Source of the DNA: Rhodoferax_B sp049316285
GTDB taxonomy: Bacteria; Pseudomonadota; Gammaproteobacteria; Burkholderiales; Burkholderiaceae_C
Length of the DNA: 64,000 nt
Assembly (NCBI RefSeq): GCF_049316285.1
Contig: NZ_JBMOXA010000004.1
Coordinates: 220,012 to 284,011, forward strand
Direction of reading: 5' to 3'
Notes under the pieces: model-generated
The model's database searches: none
Told to the model about the DNA's origin: nothing
What the model saw: the letters and a program-made list of their open reading frames with translations, nothing else
Shown here: one piece after another, positions 35,534 through 46,224 of the stretch
How the letters are laid out: each line of letters begins with the position of its first letter
How positions within the stretch are numbered: position 1 is the first letter of the stretch
Program-made: the position numbers and the translations under genes

Positions 35534-36895
35534 CTACTGCGCCGCGCCCAACACCACCGTCACCATTTTTTCTGGCTGCAGCTTGCGCGCAAACGCAGCG
35601 CGAATTTGTGCCGTGGTGAGGCCTTGCACCTGCTGGGTCCAAGTGTCCAGGTAGTCCAGTGGCAACCTGTTCCAGGCTATGTTGGCCACGTTGTCCAGCA
35701 GTTTGCGGTTGTTGTCTATGCGCAGTGCAAAGCCGCCAACCAGGTTGTCCTTGGCGGCACGCAACTCGGCCTCGGTGGGGCCGTCCGCGACAAACTTCGC
35801 CAGCACTTCTTTGGACACCTGCACCGCCTGCGCCGCCTGGTCGGGCCGGGTTTGCAGGCCTATGGTGAAGGCGCCCGCATGCAGGCCGGGTGAGAAATAG
35901 CTGTAAACGCTGTAGCTGAGTCCGCGCTTCTCGCGCACCTGCTCGGTCAGCCGCGACACAAAACCACCACCGCCCAGGATGTAGTTGCCCACGGTCAGGG
36001 CAAAGTAATCCGGATCATTGCGCTTGTAGCCCGGCTGCCCTATCAGCACCTGGGCCTGCGCCGAGGCGAAGGGAATGTTGATGTCGCGCGCGGCCGTCAG
36101 CGGGGCCACCTCGGGCACAGCGGGCAAGGCCGGGCAGCCGGCAGCGCCTGCGGCGGGCTGCGGCAAACGCGCCAGCAACTGCTGCACCAGCGCATCGGCC
36201 TGCGCACGGTTGACCGCGCCCACCAGACTCACGGCGGCACGGCAGGGCAGAATTTCGCCGCTGTAGAAACGTTGCATGTCGGCCGGTGCAATACGCGCCA
36301 ACGTCGCCTCGGTGAGTTCGTAGCCATAGGGATGGTCGGCGTACACCGCGCCCTCAAACGCGCGGTTGGCCAACACGCCGGGACGGGTGTTGGCCTCTTT
36401 CAGCGAGGCCTTGATACGCTCGCGTTCGCGCTGCCAGATGTCGGGGGGAAACGCCGGTTCACCCATTTGCCGTGCGGCCAGGGCCACGGCCTTGGGCAGC
36501 AGGTCGGGCGCGGTCAGGGTGCGCAACGAGAAGCTGGCACGGTCGGCACCCGCGCTGGCACCGAACGAGGCGCCCAGGTCCACCCAGGCTTCGCTCAACT
36601 GGTTTTCGTCTAGCGCCGGTTCGTTGCCGCGTGCGGCCACACCCTTGGAGGTCATGCCCATGGTGATGGATGCCAGGCCGGCCTGCTCCGCCGGGTCGCG
36701 CCGGCCACCGGCGTCGAAGTCTATCTTCACGTCCAGCATGGGAATGCCGGGGCTTTCCACCAGAAACACACGTGCACCGCTGGCCTGTGTCCAGGCCTGT
36801 ATGGGGATTACGGCCCAAGCAGATTGCGAAGCAAAAAAGACTGTAGCACTCGCCAACAAAGCGAGAGGCGCTCTCTTTTTAGATAAAAAAATCAT
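35534..36895 (-). CDS. M16-family peptidase-like protein, inactive partner subunit
   Basis: A 453-aa protein with a signal peptide (LALLASATVFFASQSAWA). It has the two-domain M16 fold: GGRRDPAEQAGLASITMGMTSKG at the position of the catalytic helix, and the C-terminal EKRGLSYSVYSYFSPG, which is the R/Y substrate-binding motif of M16. The zinc motif HxxEH is absent, so it should be the non-catalytic half of a two-subunit periplasmic protease. It follows the HxxEH-bearing gene by 22 bases. Confidence 0.85.
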   Translation of the reverse strand: MIFLSKKRAPLALLASATVFFASQSAWAVIPIQAWTQASGARVFLVESPGIPMLDVKIDFDAGGRRDPAEQAGLASITMGMTSKGVAARGNEPALDENQLSEAWVDLGASFGASAGADRASFSLRTLTAPDLLPKAVALAARQMGEPAFPPDIWQRERERIKASLKEANTRPGVLANRAFEGAVYADHPYGYELTEATLARIAPADMQRFYSGEILPCRAAVSLVGAVNRAQADALVQQLLARLPQPAAGAAGCPALPAVPEVAPLTAARDINIPFASAQAQVLIGQPGYKRNDPDYFALTVGNYILGGGGFVSRLTEQVREKRGLSYSVYSYFSPGLHAGAFTIGLQTRPDQAAQAVQVSKEVLAKFVADGPTEAELRAAKDNLVGGFALRIDNNRKLLDNVANIAWNRLPLDYLDTWTQQVQGLTTAQIRAAFARKLQPEKMVTVVLGAAQ

Positions 36896-36917
36896 CGGTC
36901 AACTTTCTTGCTGGGGT

Positions 36918-38375
36918 TCAGTGGCGTGCGCCCGTGGGCGCTGCACGTGGCTTGCGGCCGGCGGGCACAGGCTGCGGACGCAGCACCGCCACGGTGAGCT
37001 GGTCGTCGCCAAAATAACGTGCGGCCACCGCCTGCACCTGCGCGGCGGTGACGCCGCGCAAACGTTCGATCAAACGCTCGCTTGCGTCCACTGGAAAACC
37101 TTGCGCCCAGTAGTTGCCAAACTCGCGCGCCTGGCCCATCACCGAGTCACGCTTGTACACCTCGCTCGCCACCCATTGCACCTTGACACGCGCCAGTTCG
37201 GCCTCGGACACACCCTCGCGCGCCACCTTGGCCACCTGCTCGCGCAAGGCCGCCTCCACCTGGTCAGCGGTTTTGCCTGCGGCGGGCACACCGTCCAGGA
37301 TGAACAATTGCGGGCCACGACCTATCAAGCCACCACCGGCGCCAGCGCTGTCGGCGACACGGCCCTCGCCTTGTGTCAGCGCACGGTTGATACGCGCGCC
37401 GGGGTAGCCGTCGAGCACCTCGGACAACACCGTCAACGCCAGTGCGTCCTGGCCTGCGGCCGACATGGCCGAAGCATCGCCCGCCAAATCTTGCGCGCTG
37501 AGTTGCGGCGTGCGAAACGCCAAGGCCAGATAGGTTTGTTCGGCCGGGGCTTTGACCTCGATGCGGCGAATGCCGACCTGCTCGGGCTCGGGGCGCGGCT
37601 TGCGTGTGGGCACGGCGCGCGCCGGGATGTGGCCGTAATACTTGTCGACCAGCTTGCGCACTTGCGCCACCGTCACGTCGCCGGCCACCACCACGGCGGC
37701 ATTGGCCGGCACGTACCAGTGTTTCCAGAAGGCGCGCACGTCGTCAGCGGTCATGCTGTCGAGATCCCCCATCCACCCCACGATGGGGCGGTGATACGGC
37801 GAGGCGGTGAACACGGCGGCGTTCAGCGCTTCAAACAGCAGGGCGCGCGGCGAGTCTTCGGTGCGCATGCGGCGCTCTTCTTTCACCACTTCGATTTCTT
37901 TGCTGAACTCTTCATCCGGCCACTGGCTGTTGGCAAAACGGTCGGCCTCCAGGCGCATCACGTCTTCCAGTTTGTCGGCGGGGATTTGCTGGTAATAACC
38001 GGTGTAGTCGCGCGAGGTAAAGGCGTTTTCCTGCCCGCCCAACGCCGCCACCTGGCGCGAAAACTCGCCCGGCTTGAGCTTCTTGGTGCCCTTGAACATC
38101 ATGTGCTCCAGCGCGTGCGCCACACCCGAGGTGCCGTCCACCTCGTCGATGGCGCCGGTGCGCACCCACAACATGTTCACCGCCGTGGGCGCACGGTGGT
38201 CGGGTTTGACGATGACCGTCAGCCCGTTAGGCAGCACAAACTGCGTGACTGCATCCGGCGCCAGCGAGGTCGGCTGAGCCGAAATCGACGGTGCGACAGA
38301 GGGAACGGGGGCTGTTGTTTGCGCCTGCGCCAATGTGGCGAGACCCCAGCAAAACGGGAGGATGTAGCGTTTCAT
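36918..38375 (-). CDS. M16-family zinc metallopeptidase, catalytic subunit
   Basis: A 485-aa periplasmic peptidase. It starts at ATG 38375 with a signal peptide (MKRYILPFCWGLATLAQAQ). The inverted zinc motif is HALEHMMFKGTKK and the downstream Glu is in the EEFSKEIEVVKEERRMR region. The open frame to 38693 runs antisense through ftsY and is rejected. It forms a two-gene unit with the inactive M16 partner, and is divergent from ftsY with 28 bases between starts. Such pairs degrade small peptides and signal fragments. Confidence 0.88.
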   Translation of the reverse strand: MKRYILPFCWGLATLAQAQTTAPVPSVAPSISAQPTSLAPDAVTQFVLPNGLTVIVKPDHRAPTAVNMLWVRTGAIDEVDGTSGVAHALEHMMFKGTKKLKPGEFSRQVAALGGQENAFTSRDYTGYYQQIPADKLEDVMRLEADRFANSQWPDEEFSKEIEVVKEERRMRTEDSPRALLFEALNAAVFTASPYHRPIVGWMGDLDSMTADDVRAFWKHWYVPANAAVVVAGDVTVAQVRKLVDKYYGHIPARAVPTRKPRPEPEQVGIRRIEVKAPAEQTYLALAFRTPQLSAQDLAGDASAMSAAGQDALALTVLSEVLDGYPGARINRALTQGEGRVADSAGAGGGLIGRGPQLFILDGVPAAGKTADQVEAALREQVAKVAREGVSEAELARVKVQWVASEVYKRDSVMGQAREFGNYWAQGFPVDASERLIERLRGVTAAQVQAVAARYFGDDQLTVAVLRPQPVPAGRKPRAAPTGARH

Positions 38376-38403
38376 AGAATGGTGGATTCTAAGAACGGTC
38401 CAA

Positions 38404-39513
<1,110 letters not shown>

Positions 39514-39526
39514 TCTGTTGGTTGGG

Positions 39527-41080
39527 CTAAACCTGGCCCAGCCGGTAAGCCTCGACCAGGGCTGAGCCCGGCACTGCGGCAGCCGGCATGGCGCCCAGCA
39601 CTTTCTGCACATCGGCCAGCAACACACCCGCCAGGCTGGCCAACACCGCTTCCGGCCATTGCGCGCCGCGCCGTGCAATCGTCGTGACACTGCCGGGCTG
39701 CCATTTTTCACTGCGTATCAGTTGGTTGGGCTCAGCGGCGGCCTTGGCTTTGAACTTGTGCATGTGCCACAACAAGTAGGCCAACACGCGGTTGTAAAGC
39801 ATGGCTTTGGGGTTGTTGACCAAGGCCCGCAGCGGGTTGCCGCTGGCGTCTTGCTGCGCAAACTCGGGCAAGACCTGCAGCAACACGTCGACCCCCTCTT
39901 TGCAACGCGCGCGCAAAAAGGCATGGGCCAGATAACCCAGGCTTTGGCCATCAACCTTCTTTTTTCCCACCACCTTGCCTTGCCAGACACCGTCCAGCAG
40001 GTCACACACGTCGGCCGGCGCCGCCTTGGCCAGGTCGCGCAGCAAGCGTTTGTACTGGCTCGCCAGGTCCCTGCGCAAAGCCTCTGAGGCTTTGGAGTTG
40101 GGGTGCACGCGGCGCACTGCTTCAGCAAACGCCGCGTCGATATCCGCGTCCTTGACCGGCAGCAGCTCACGCATGACTTCGTCGTAGGAAAAATCGTAAA
40201 GGCATAACCGGAACAAGTCCGTCAGCCCGCCGTCGCCCGCGCCGGAGATCACAAAACGTTGCTTCTGCCCGTACAGCGGGGCCTGACCCAAGTCGTCGTT
40301 GCGCCAGTAGGAAAGGCGCAGCTTGTCGTCAGCACCTGGTACCTCCACACCAAAGCCGGTCGCAAAAACCACGATGTCGGCGCGCCACGGGCCGGTGTCG
40401 GGCACCACGTCAACGCGGCTGGGGTCTATGCGCCTTGCCTGTTCGGCCGTGAGCCGGTAGGGCGCCAGCCCCGAATCATCGAGGCTCACCTTGACTTCGG
40501 CCGACTGCAACATGCTCCAGTTCAGCTTGGCTTTCCAGGCGGCGCGGTAGTTGCTCAGTACCTGCAGCACCAGGCTGGCCGCCATGTCACCGGCGTTCGC
40601 GGCACGCCAGTCGGTCAGCGTGGGCGGCAGCCCGGTCGGCCCCAGGGTCTGGGTCAGCAGCGGCAGATCAAAACAACTGCTCGCCGGCCAGGTGTGGATG
40701 GCGGGGTGCAGCTTGCGTATGGCACAGCCACGTTGCATGGGCACGAGCTGGTTCTGCCGTTCGAACACCAGCACATCCCAGCGCATGGGCTGCGCCAGGG
40801 CACCATGGCCGAACTTCGCGGCAAAACTTTGCTCCGCCAAATAACTGGCCAGCGTGAGCCCACCCACACCCCCACCGATGATGGCCACACGTGGCGCCTG
40901 TTTGCCATGTGGGCTGCGGCGCCACAACGCACCCAGGCGATCGGCCAGCGCCATGGCGCGGCGCTGTTGCGACTTCACGGTCAGGTACCGCGCCTGGCTT
41001 TTCTGTCCCAGCGTGTAAATGCCTTGCCATTCACCCGGCGTGCCGTGGAGGCGCTCGAGTTCCAGAATCTCATCCTGCAT
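39527..41080 (-). CDS. FAD/NAD(P)-binding protein of unknown substrate
   Basis: A 517-aa cytoplasmic flavoprotein-like protein. A dinucleotide-binding motif is VAIIGGGVGGLTLASYLAEQ (about residues 66-85) and an ATG motif is IVVFATGFGVEVPG. The C-terminal half is helical and unassigned. The start at ATG 41080 is supported by AGGAG seven bases upstream; a TTG at 41086 is also in frame. It is convergent with ftsY with 13 bases between stops. It resembles FAD-dependent urate-hydroxylase-like (HpyO-type) proteins only in the N-terminal fold; no reaction is assigned. Confidence 0.7.
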   Translation of the reverse strand: MQDEILELERLHGTPGEWQGIYTLGQKSQARYLTVKSQQRRAMALADRLGALWRRSPHGKQAPRVAIIGGGVGGLTLASYLAEQSFAAKFGHGALAQPMRWDVLVFERQNQLVPMQRGCAIRKLHPAIHTWPASSCFDLPLLTQTLGPTGLPPTLTDWRAANAGDMAASLVLQVLSNYRAAWKAKLNWSMLQSAEVKVSLDDSGLAPYRLTAEQARRIDPSRVDVVPDTGPWRADIVVFATGFGVEVPGADDKLRLSYWRNDDLGQAPLYGQKQRFVISGAGDGGLTDLFRLCLYDFSYDEVMRELLPVKDADIDAAFAEAVRRVHPNSKASEALRRDLASQYKRLLRDLAKAAPADVCDLLDGVWQGKVVGKKKVDGQSLGYLAHAFLRARCKEGVDVLLQVLPEFAQQDASGNPLRALVNNPKAMLYNRVLAYLLWHMHKFKAKAAAEPNQLIRSEKWQPGSVTTIARRGAQWPEAVLASLAGVLLADVQKVLGAMPAAAVPGSALVEAYRLGQV

Positions 41081-41186
41081 GCACAACTCCTGCGGTGTGG
41101 TTCTCGCCGAAGATACTATAAAAAATGTAGCTACCTACGCTCAGCAGGCATGCACTGGGGGGCTTTTTACCTTAAAGCCCCAATGC

Positions 41187-42098
41187 TTAATGCCCGAATT
41201 GCGCCAGCGCCAGGCCGACCTCGTTCGTGCCCTGCGCCGCACCGCTGTCGGGCACGCTGTCGCCCACACGGTCCACCACCGCGTCCCACTGGGCCAACAA
41301 CTCTTCGGGCGCATCCGGGCCTATGCCCACCCAGGCGCCCTGGGTGAGTGTGATGTGGGCGGCTTCAAACGTGCCGGCCCCGGCGCAGAGGATACGCCGC
41401 GTGGGAGCCTGTTCGGCACACAACACCAGCATGGCCGGCACCACGGCTTCGGGCTTCAAGGCGGCCAGCACGGCCTCAGGCATCAGGCCTTCGGTCATGC
41501 GTGTGGCTGCGGTCGGGGCCAGGCTGTTCACGCGGATGTTGCTCTTCGCGCCCTCTATGGCCAGGGTCTGCATCAAGCCCACCAAGGCCATCTTGGCCGC
41601 ACCGTAATTCGACTGGCCGAAGTTGCCAAACAGGCCGGAGGATGAGGTCGTCATCAGGATGCGGCCATATTGCTGCGCCGTCATCACCGGCCACACCGCC
41701 TTGCAGCAATGCACGGAGCCCATCAGGTGCACGTCCAGCACCAGGCGGAAGTCGTCGAGTTCCATCTTGGCAAAACTCTTGTCGCGCAGAATGCCGGCGT
41801 TGTTGACCAGAATATCAACACGGCCCCAGGCGTCCACGGCCTGCTGCACCATGGCCTGCACGGCGGCAAAGTCGGTGACCGAGGCCGCATTCGCCAGCGC
41901 CTCGCCACCGGCGGCGCGGATCTCGGCCACCACCGTTTCGGCAGCGCTGGCGCTACCACCCGAACCCTCACGCGACCCACCCAAATCGTTCACCAGCACT
42001 TTCGCCCCACGCGCGGCCAAGGCCAACGCGTGTTGTCGTCCCAGCCCACCACCCGCGCCGGTGACGATGGCCACACGGCCTTTGAAATCCAGATCCAT
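41187..42098 (-). CDS. Short-chain dehydrogenase of the hydroxyacyl-CoA dehydrogenase type
   Basis: A 303-aa SDR. The cofactor motif is TGAGGGLGRQHALALA, the NNAG motif is DILVNNAGILRD, the catalytic Ser is in ILMTTSSSGLFGNFGQ, and Tyr-Lys is in NYGAAKMAL. The VNDLGGSREGSGGS loop is typical of the (3R)-hydroxyacyl-CoA dehydrogenase module of peroxisomal multifunctional enzyme 2 and bacterial homologues. A fatty-acid or polyhydroxyalkanoate role is therefore likely. AGGAG lies eight bases before ATG 42098. Confidence 0.87.
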   Translation of the reverse strand: MDLDFKGRVAIVTGAGGGLGRQHALALAARGAKVLVNDLGGSREGSGGSASAAETVVAEIRAAGGEALANAASVTDFAAVQAMVQQAVDAWGRVDILVNNAGILRDKSFAKMELDDFRLVLDVHLMGSVHCCKAVWPVMTAQQYGRILMTTSSSGLFGNFGQSNYGAAKMALVGLMQTLAIEGAKSNIRVNSLAPTAATRMTEGLMPEAVLAALKPEAVVPAMLVLCAEQAPTRRILCAGAGTFEAAHITLTQGAWVGIGPDAPEELLAQWDAVVDRVGDSVPDSGAAQGTNEVGLALAQFGH

Positions 42099-42217
42099 CT
42101 GCTTGTACTCCTGTGTTGTGGACGTTGTGGGCGTGGTGCGCCAAGCGCATCGTGGCCAACTCTGATAGCCTCAGACTTTAATACAGCCCCCCACGCGCCC
42201 CGTCTCTTAGAACACAC

Positions 42218-43093
42218 ATGGAACTGAACTACAGCGTCGTCACCAGTCCTCCGGTTGCCGCCGCCAGCCTGGTGCTGCTGCGCGACGGCGCACAAGGACT
42301 GGAGGTCTTTCTGGTGCGCCGCCACCAGGCCTCCAACGTGCTGGGCGGAGCCCATGTGTTCCCCGGCGGCAAGGTTGATGCGGCCGATGCCGCACCGGCC
42401 TGGCAACCGCTGCTGGACCAGCCCGCTGCCGTGCTGCAGGCCGCATTGGGTGAAGCCGAGACCGATGCCACCACGGCCAGCGCCATCTTTGTTGCCGCAC
42501 TGCGCGAAGCGTTTGAAGAAGCCGGCGTGTTGTTTGCCCAGGCCAGCAGCCCGGAGCAATTGGCACAGGTGCGCCAGGCGCTGCGCGAAGAAGTGGCCTT
42601 GCGCACGGCGCTCACCACGGCAGGGCTTGGCCTGTCGTCCCGGGCGGTGACGCCCTGGTCGCGGTGGATCACCCCGACCTCGCCCTCGGTGATGGACAAA
42701 CGTTTCGACACCCGCTTCTTTCTCGCCGCCGTGCCGCCGGGCCAAACCGCCGTACACGACGACTTTGAAACCACCGACAGCCTTTGGCTCAGCCCACGTG
42801 CGGCGCTCACACAATACTGGGACGGCCAGCTCAAGTTCGCGCCACCACAAATCTTGAGCCTGTCGGCGCTGGCACGTTTTGCCCATGTCGCCGACGCCCT
42901 GGCCGACGCACGCAGCCGCCCGCCGCCGGTGGTGCGCCCGGAGCCGTTTGACGAAGCCGGTGTGCGCGTCATTTGTTACCCCGGCGACCCACGCCACAGC
43001 CTGCCACAAGCCGTGGTGCCGGGTCCCACGCGGCTGAGCTTTCGTCACCAACGCTTCGAACCCGAGGGTGGTTTCGAAGCCTTTTTTAATTGA
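42218..43093 (+). CDS. Nudix hydrolase, NUDT19-like
   Basis: A 291-aa protein. The Nudix box is split by an insertion as in NUDT19/RP2p: GGAHVFPGGKVDAAD, about 40 residues, then AALREAFEEAGVLF with the REXXEE core. The C-terminal region (SPVM, RFDTRFFLA, SLWLSPRAAL) matches the same family, whose members cleave CoA or acyl-CoA diphosphates. It is 18 bases before nudC and may be co-transcribed. The specific substrate is inferred. Confidence 0.8.
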   Translation: MELNYSVVTSPPVAAASLVLLRDGAQGLEVFLVRRHQASNVLGGAHVFPGGKVDAADAAPAWQPLLDQPAAVLQAALGEAETDATTASAIFVAALREAFEEAGVLFAQASSPEQLAQVRQALREEVALRTALTTAGLGLSSRAVTPWSRWITPTSPSVMDKRFDTRFFLAAVPPGQTAVHDDFETTDSLWLSPRAALTQYWDGQLKFAPPQILSLSALARFAHVADALADARSRPPPVVRPEPFDEAGVRVICYPGDPRHSLPQAVVPGPTRLSFRHQRFEPEGGFEAFFN

Positions 43094-43111
43094 CCTGGAT
43101 TGCCACAGAAG

Positions 43112-43924
43112 ATGCTGCAAACCCCCGCCAGTTTTGTTCCCCTGCTACAAGCGGTAGACCACCCGGCGCCGCTGCACTTTGTGTTTCGCGGTGGCGAGTT
43201 GCTGGTGCAGGAGCAAGACCTGTCCTTGCCGGATACCGTCACGCTCACCGCGTTCTCCATCACCTTCCAACCCATAGGTTTACTCGACGGCCGCTACGCC
43301 CAAGCGGCATGGCTGCCCCAGGACGCCGAGGCGCCACAGGGCTTGGTATTTCGCAAGCTGCGCAGCCTGTTCGGCCAGATCGACGATCAACTGCTGGCCG
43401 TGGCCGGCCGCGCTTTCCAGCTCAGCGAATGGGCCCGCACCCACCGCTTCTGCGGCGCCTGCGGCGGCCCCACCAGCCTGGTCAGCGGCGAGCGCTGTGT
43501 GCGTTGCCCGGCCTGCGGCCATTCGGCCTACCCACGCATTTCACCGGCCATGATGGTGCTGGTGAAAGACGGCGAGCGCATACTGCTGGCGCGCCACAAA
43601 CAAAACGCCTCGCAGTTCTTCACGGCGCTGGCAGGTTTTGTCGAAGCCGGCGAATCCATAGAAGACACCGTGCACCGCGAGGTATTTGAAGAGGTCGGGG
43701 TGAAGGTGCGCAATCTGCAGTACTTCGGCAGCCAGCCCTGGCCGTTTCCACACTCGCTGATGGTGGCCTACACCGCCGACTATGCCGGTGGCGAGATCCG
43801 GCTCGATGAAAACGAGATCGCTGAAGCGGCCTGGTTCGGCCCCGGCGATGTGCTGCCGCCGGTGCCACCGCTAGGCCTGTCGATTGCGGGGCATTTGATC
43901 CACGCCAACCTGCCGAAGAAGTAG
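43112..43924 (+). CDS. nudC: NADH/NAD pyrophosphatase (RNA decapping hydrolase)
   Basis: A 270-aa protein. The zinc ribbon is FCGACGG ... CVRCPACGHSAYPRISP. The Nudix box is GFVEAGESIEDTVHREVFEE followed by VGV. The NudC-specific motif SQPWPFPHSLM is also present. It hydrolyses NADH and removes NAD caps from RNA. I chose ATG 43112 over TTG 43100. It is the second Nudix gene in a row. Confidence 0.93.
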   Translation: MLQTPASFVPLLQAVDHPAPLHFVFRGGELLVQEQDLSLPDTVTLTAFSITFQPIGLLDGRYAQAAWLPQDAEAPQGLVFRKLRSLFGQIDDQLLAVAGRAFQLSEWARTHRFCGACGGPTSLVSGERCVRCPACGHSAYPRISPAMMVLVKDGERILLARHKQNASQFFTALAGFVEAGESIEDTVHREVFEEVGVKVRNLQYFGSQPWPFPHSLMVAYTADYAGGEIRLDENEIAEAAWFGPGDVLPPVPPLGLSIAGHLIHANLPKK

Positions 43925-43995
43925 GCCCAGCGTCAGGGGCTTACTCGGCGTTTGCCGGCTTGCCGACTGTCACGCAGCATGCTTATCATCCCCGC

Positions 43996-44565
43996 ATGTC
44001 CGACCACCTCACCGACCCGCCACGCGCACCACCCACGGTGCTGGATGTGGAGGCTTCAGGCTTCGGGCGCAACAGCTATCCGATCGAAATCGGTTATGTG
44101 CTGCCCGACGGCAAAACCTTTTGCACCTTGATCCGCCCCGAACCCGGCTGGACACACTGGGATACACAGGCCGAACACCTGCACCACATCTCCCGCGAAC
44201 TGGTGGAAACACGCGGCCGCCCGGTGGCCGAAGTGGCGCGTATGCTGAACGCGCAGTTGGCCGGCCAGACCGTTTACTCCGATGGCTGGGCCAACGACTA
44301 CAGCTGGGTCGGCGCGCTGTATGACGCGGCCGACCTGCTGCCACGCTTCAAACTGGAAAACCTGCATGCCCTGATGCGCGGCGACGAGGCCGACCGTTGG
44401 CATGAAGTCAAACAAAAGGTGCGCGAAGAACTCGGCGGCCAACGCCACCGCGCCAGCACCGACGCCGTGGTGCTGCAGAAAACCCTGATGCGGGTGCGCG
44501 AGTTGTCACACGACGAGACCGAGGCCGAAAAGCCCCCCGCGGCTGCGGCCACACACCGCGACTAG
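43996..44565 (+). CDS. DEDDh-type 3'-5' exonuclease
   Basis: A 189-aa RNase-T/DnaQ-like protein. The first DxE is in VLDVEASGFG, a later Asp is in YSDGWANDYSW, and the HxxxxD element is in QRHRASTDAVVL. It lacks accessory domains, so it could act in RNA or small-nucleic-acid turnover. The gene starts at ATG 43996. Its stop overlaps the convergent dusC stop by four bases. Confidence 0.75.
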   Translation: MSDHLTDPPRAPPTVLDVEASGFGRNSYPIEIGYVLPDGKTFCTLIRPEPGWTHWDTQAEHLHHISRELVETRGRPVAEVARMLNAQLAGQTVYSDGWANDYSWVGALYDAADLLPRFKLENLHALMRGDEADRWHEVKQKVREELGGQRHRASTDAVVLQKTLMRVRELSHDETEAEKPPAAAATHRD

Positions 44566-45575
44566 ATCTGGCCCGCCTCTGCGGCCAGCCAGCGGTCTAT
44601 CTCGGTCAAGTCGGTCACCGTGCGCAGCGTTTGAAATGCGGCTTCGGCCTCGGGGTAACGGCGGCGCAAAAAGTTGAGCCACTGCTTCAGGCGGCCGGCC
44701 TTCTGGCGTGGCTCCAGCGTGGCGCAAACCAGTTTCCAGAACTCGGCAATCAGCGGCAACAACTCGCTCCACGTGAGCTGCCGCGGCGCGCTGGTGTCGC
44801 CATCGGCGGCGCGAATGGCGAAAGCCAGGCCGGGGTCGGCCACGATGCCACGGCCCAGCATGAGCTGGTCGCAGCCCGATTCTGCGCGGCAGCGCAGCGC
44901 GTCTTCCACGGTCCAGATTTCACCGTTGGCGACCACCGGAATCTTCACCACATCGCGGATTTCCTGCACACGCTGCCAATAGGCTGGCGGGCGGTAGCCG
45001 TCGGCCTTGGTGCGCGCATGCACCACCAGTTCGCAGGCACCGGCTTGGGCAATCGCCTGCGCACAGGCCAGGCGTTTGCCGTCGTCGTTGTAGCCCAGGC
45101 GCATCTTGGCCGACACCGGCAGGTGTGCCGGCACGGCCGCACGCACGGCGGCGACGATGCGGCCCACCAGTTCTGGTTCGTCCAGCAAGGCGGCACCGCC
45201 GCCATGGCGGTTCACCACCTTGGCGGGGCAGCCGAAGTTGATGTCGATCCCGGCCGGGCCCATCGCGGCGAGCGCAGCAGCGTTATCGGCCAGGCAGACC
45301 GGGTCGGAGCCTAGCAGTTGCGCGCGCACCGGCACACCCGCCAGCGTGCGGCCACCATGGGCCAGCTCGGGGATGTAGCGCAGGAACACCCGGTCGGGCA
45401 ACACCGTGTTGCTGACGCGGATGAACTCGGACACACAGCGGTCTATGCCGCCCACACGCGTGAGGATGTCGCGCAGCACGAAGTCGAGCAGGCCCTCCAT
45501 GGGTGCCAGCAGCAGGCCCTTGGGTGGCAAGGTTTCGATCAACGGCGGCAGTGCGCCCTGCCCGGCCATGAGCAT
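44562..45575 (-). CDS. dusC: tRNA-dihydrouridine synthase C
   Basis: A 337-aa FMN enzyme that reduces uridine in tRNA (position 16 for DusC). It has LLAPMEGLLDFVLRDILT at the N-terminus, the catalytic Cys116 in INFGCPAKVVNRHGG, FMN-contact regions KMRLGYND and VVANGEIWTVEDAL, and a C-terminal DusC-type helical domain with FWKLVCATLEPRQKAGRLKQ. I chose ATG 45575; TTG 45587 and ATG 45569 are alternatives. It is 19 bases downstream of the DUF1993 gene on the same strand. Confidence 0.93.
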   Translation of the reverse strand: MLMAGQGALPPLIETLPPKGLLLAPMEGLLDFVLRDILTRVGGIDRCVSEFIRVSNTVLPDRVFLRYIPELAHGGRTLAGVPVRAQLLGSDPVCLADNAAALAAMGPAGIDINFGCPAKVVNRHGGGAALLDEPELVGRIVAAVRAAVPAHLPVSAKMRLGYNDDGKRLACAQAIAQAGACELVVHARTKADGYRPPAYWQRVQEIRDVVKIPVVANGEIWTVEDALRCRAESGCDQLMLGRGIVADPGLAFAIRAADGDTSAPRQLTWSELLPLIAEFWKLVCATLEPRQKAGRLKQWLNFLRRRYPEAEAAFQTLRTVTDLTEIDRWLAAEAGQI

Positions 45576-45594
45576 CTCTGTCGGCAAAGACGGC

Positions 45595-46104
45595 TCAATA
45601 CGTGCCGATGAAATCCTTCTTGCCCACGGCCAGGCCGTTGTGGCGCAGGATGTCGTAGGCCGTGGTCACGTGGAAGTAGAAGTGCGGCAGGCCGTAGTGC
45701 AGCAGGTAGGCCTGGCCGACGAACTTCTTCTCGCGTGGTGTGCCGGCTTGCAGCACGATGTCGCGCGTGGCGCCAGCGTCGATATCGGCAGCGGGCAGGC
45801 TGTCGATGAATTGCAGCACCTTGGCGATGCGCGCCTGCAATTCGGCAAAACTCTGCTCGGTGTCGTCGTAAGCCGGTGGCTCAATGCCAGCCAGACGCGC
45901 CGACACACTCTTGGCAAAGTCGCTGGCGATCTGCACCTGGCGCACCAGCGGGAACATGTCGGGGTAGAGGCGCGCCTGCAGCAAGGCGCTGGGTTCAAAC
46001 TTGCGCTCGGCGGCGTAGGTTTCGGCCTTCTGCAGCACGGCGCTCAGGGCACCAAGCATTTGCTTGAACACGGGAACGGAAGCGGTATGAATAGAAAACG
46101 ACAT
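45595..46104 (-). CDS. DUF1993 family protein
   Basis: A 169-aa soluble protein from ATG 46104 (MSFSIHTASVPVF). It matches DUF1993: HTASVPVFKQMLGAL, LLQARLYPDMFPLVRQVQIA and FYFHVTTAYDILRHNGLAVG, with a His-containing four-helix layout like DinB proteins. Function is not established; a metal-dependent thiol role has been suggested for the DinB-like superfamily. It precedes dusC. Confidence 0.82.
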   Translation of the reverse strand: MSFSIHTASVPVFKQMLGALSAVLQKAETYAAERKFEPSALLQARLYPDMFPLVRQVQIASDFAKSVSARLAGIEPPAYDDTEQSFAELQARIAKVLQFIDSLPAADIDAGATRDIVLQAGTPREKKFVGQAYLLHYGLPHFYFHVTTAYDILRHNGLAVGKKDFIGTY

Positions 46105-46224
46105 GACAGACTCCACGGGCTGCTGCCCTGATACCGAACAGCCCAAAGTTGAAAAGGCCGTGGAGTGTAGGCTTTCACGCGCCGCTGCGTGCGGCGTGGC
46201 TGCCAATGACCGTACGGCCAAAAG

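Noticed and set aside
40259..41347. Plus-strand frame opposite the FAD-binding protein
   Set aside because: Composition of an antisense shadow; the minus strand has dinucleotide-binding motifs and a good ribosome binding site.
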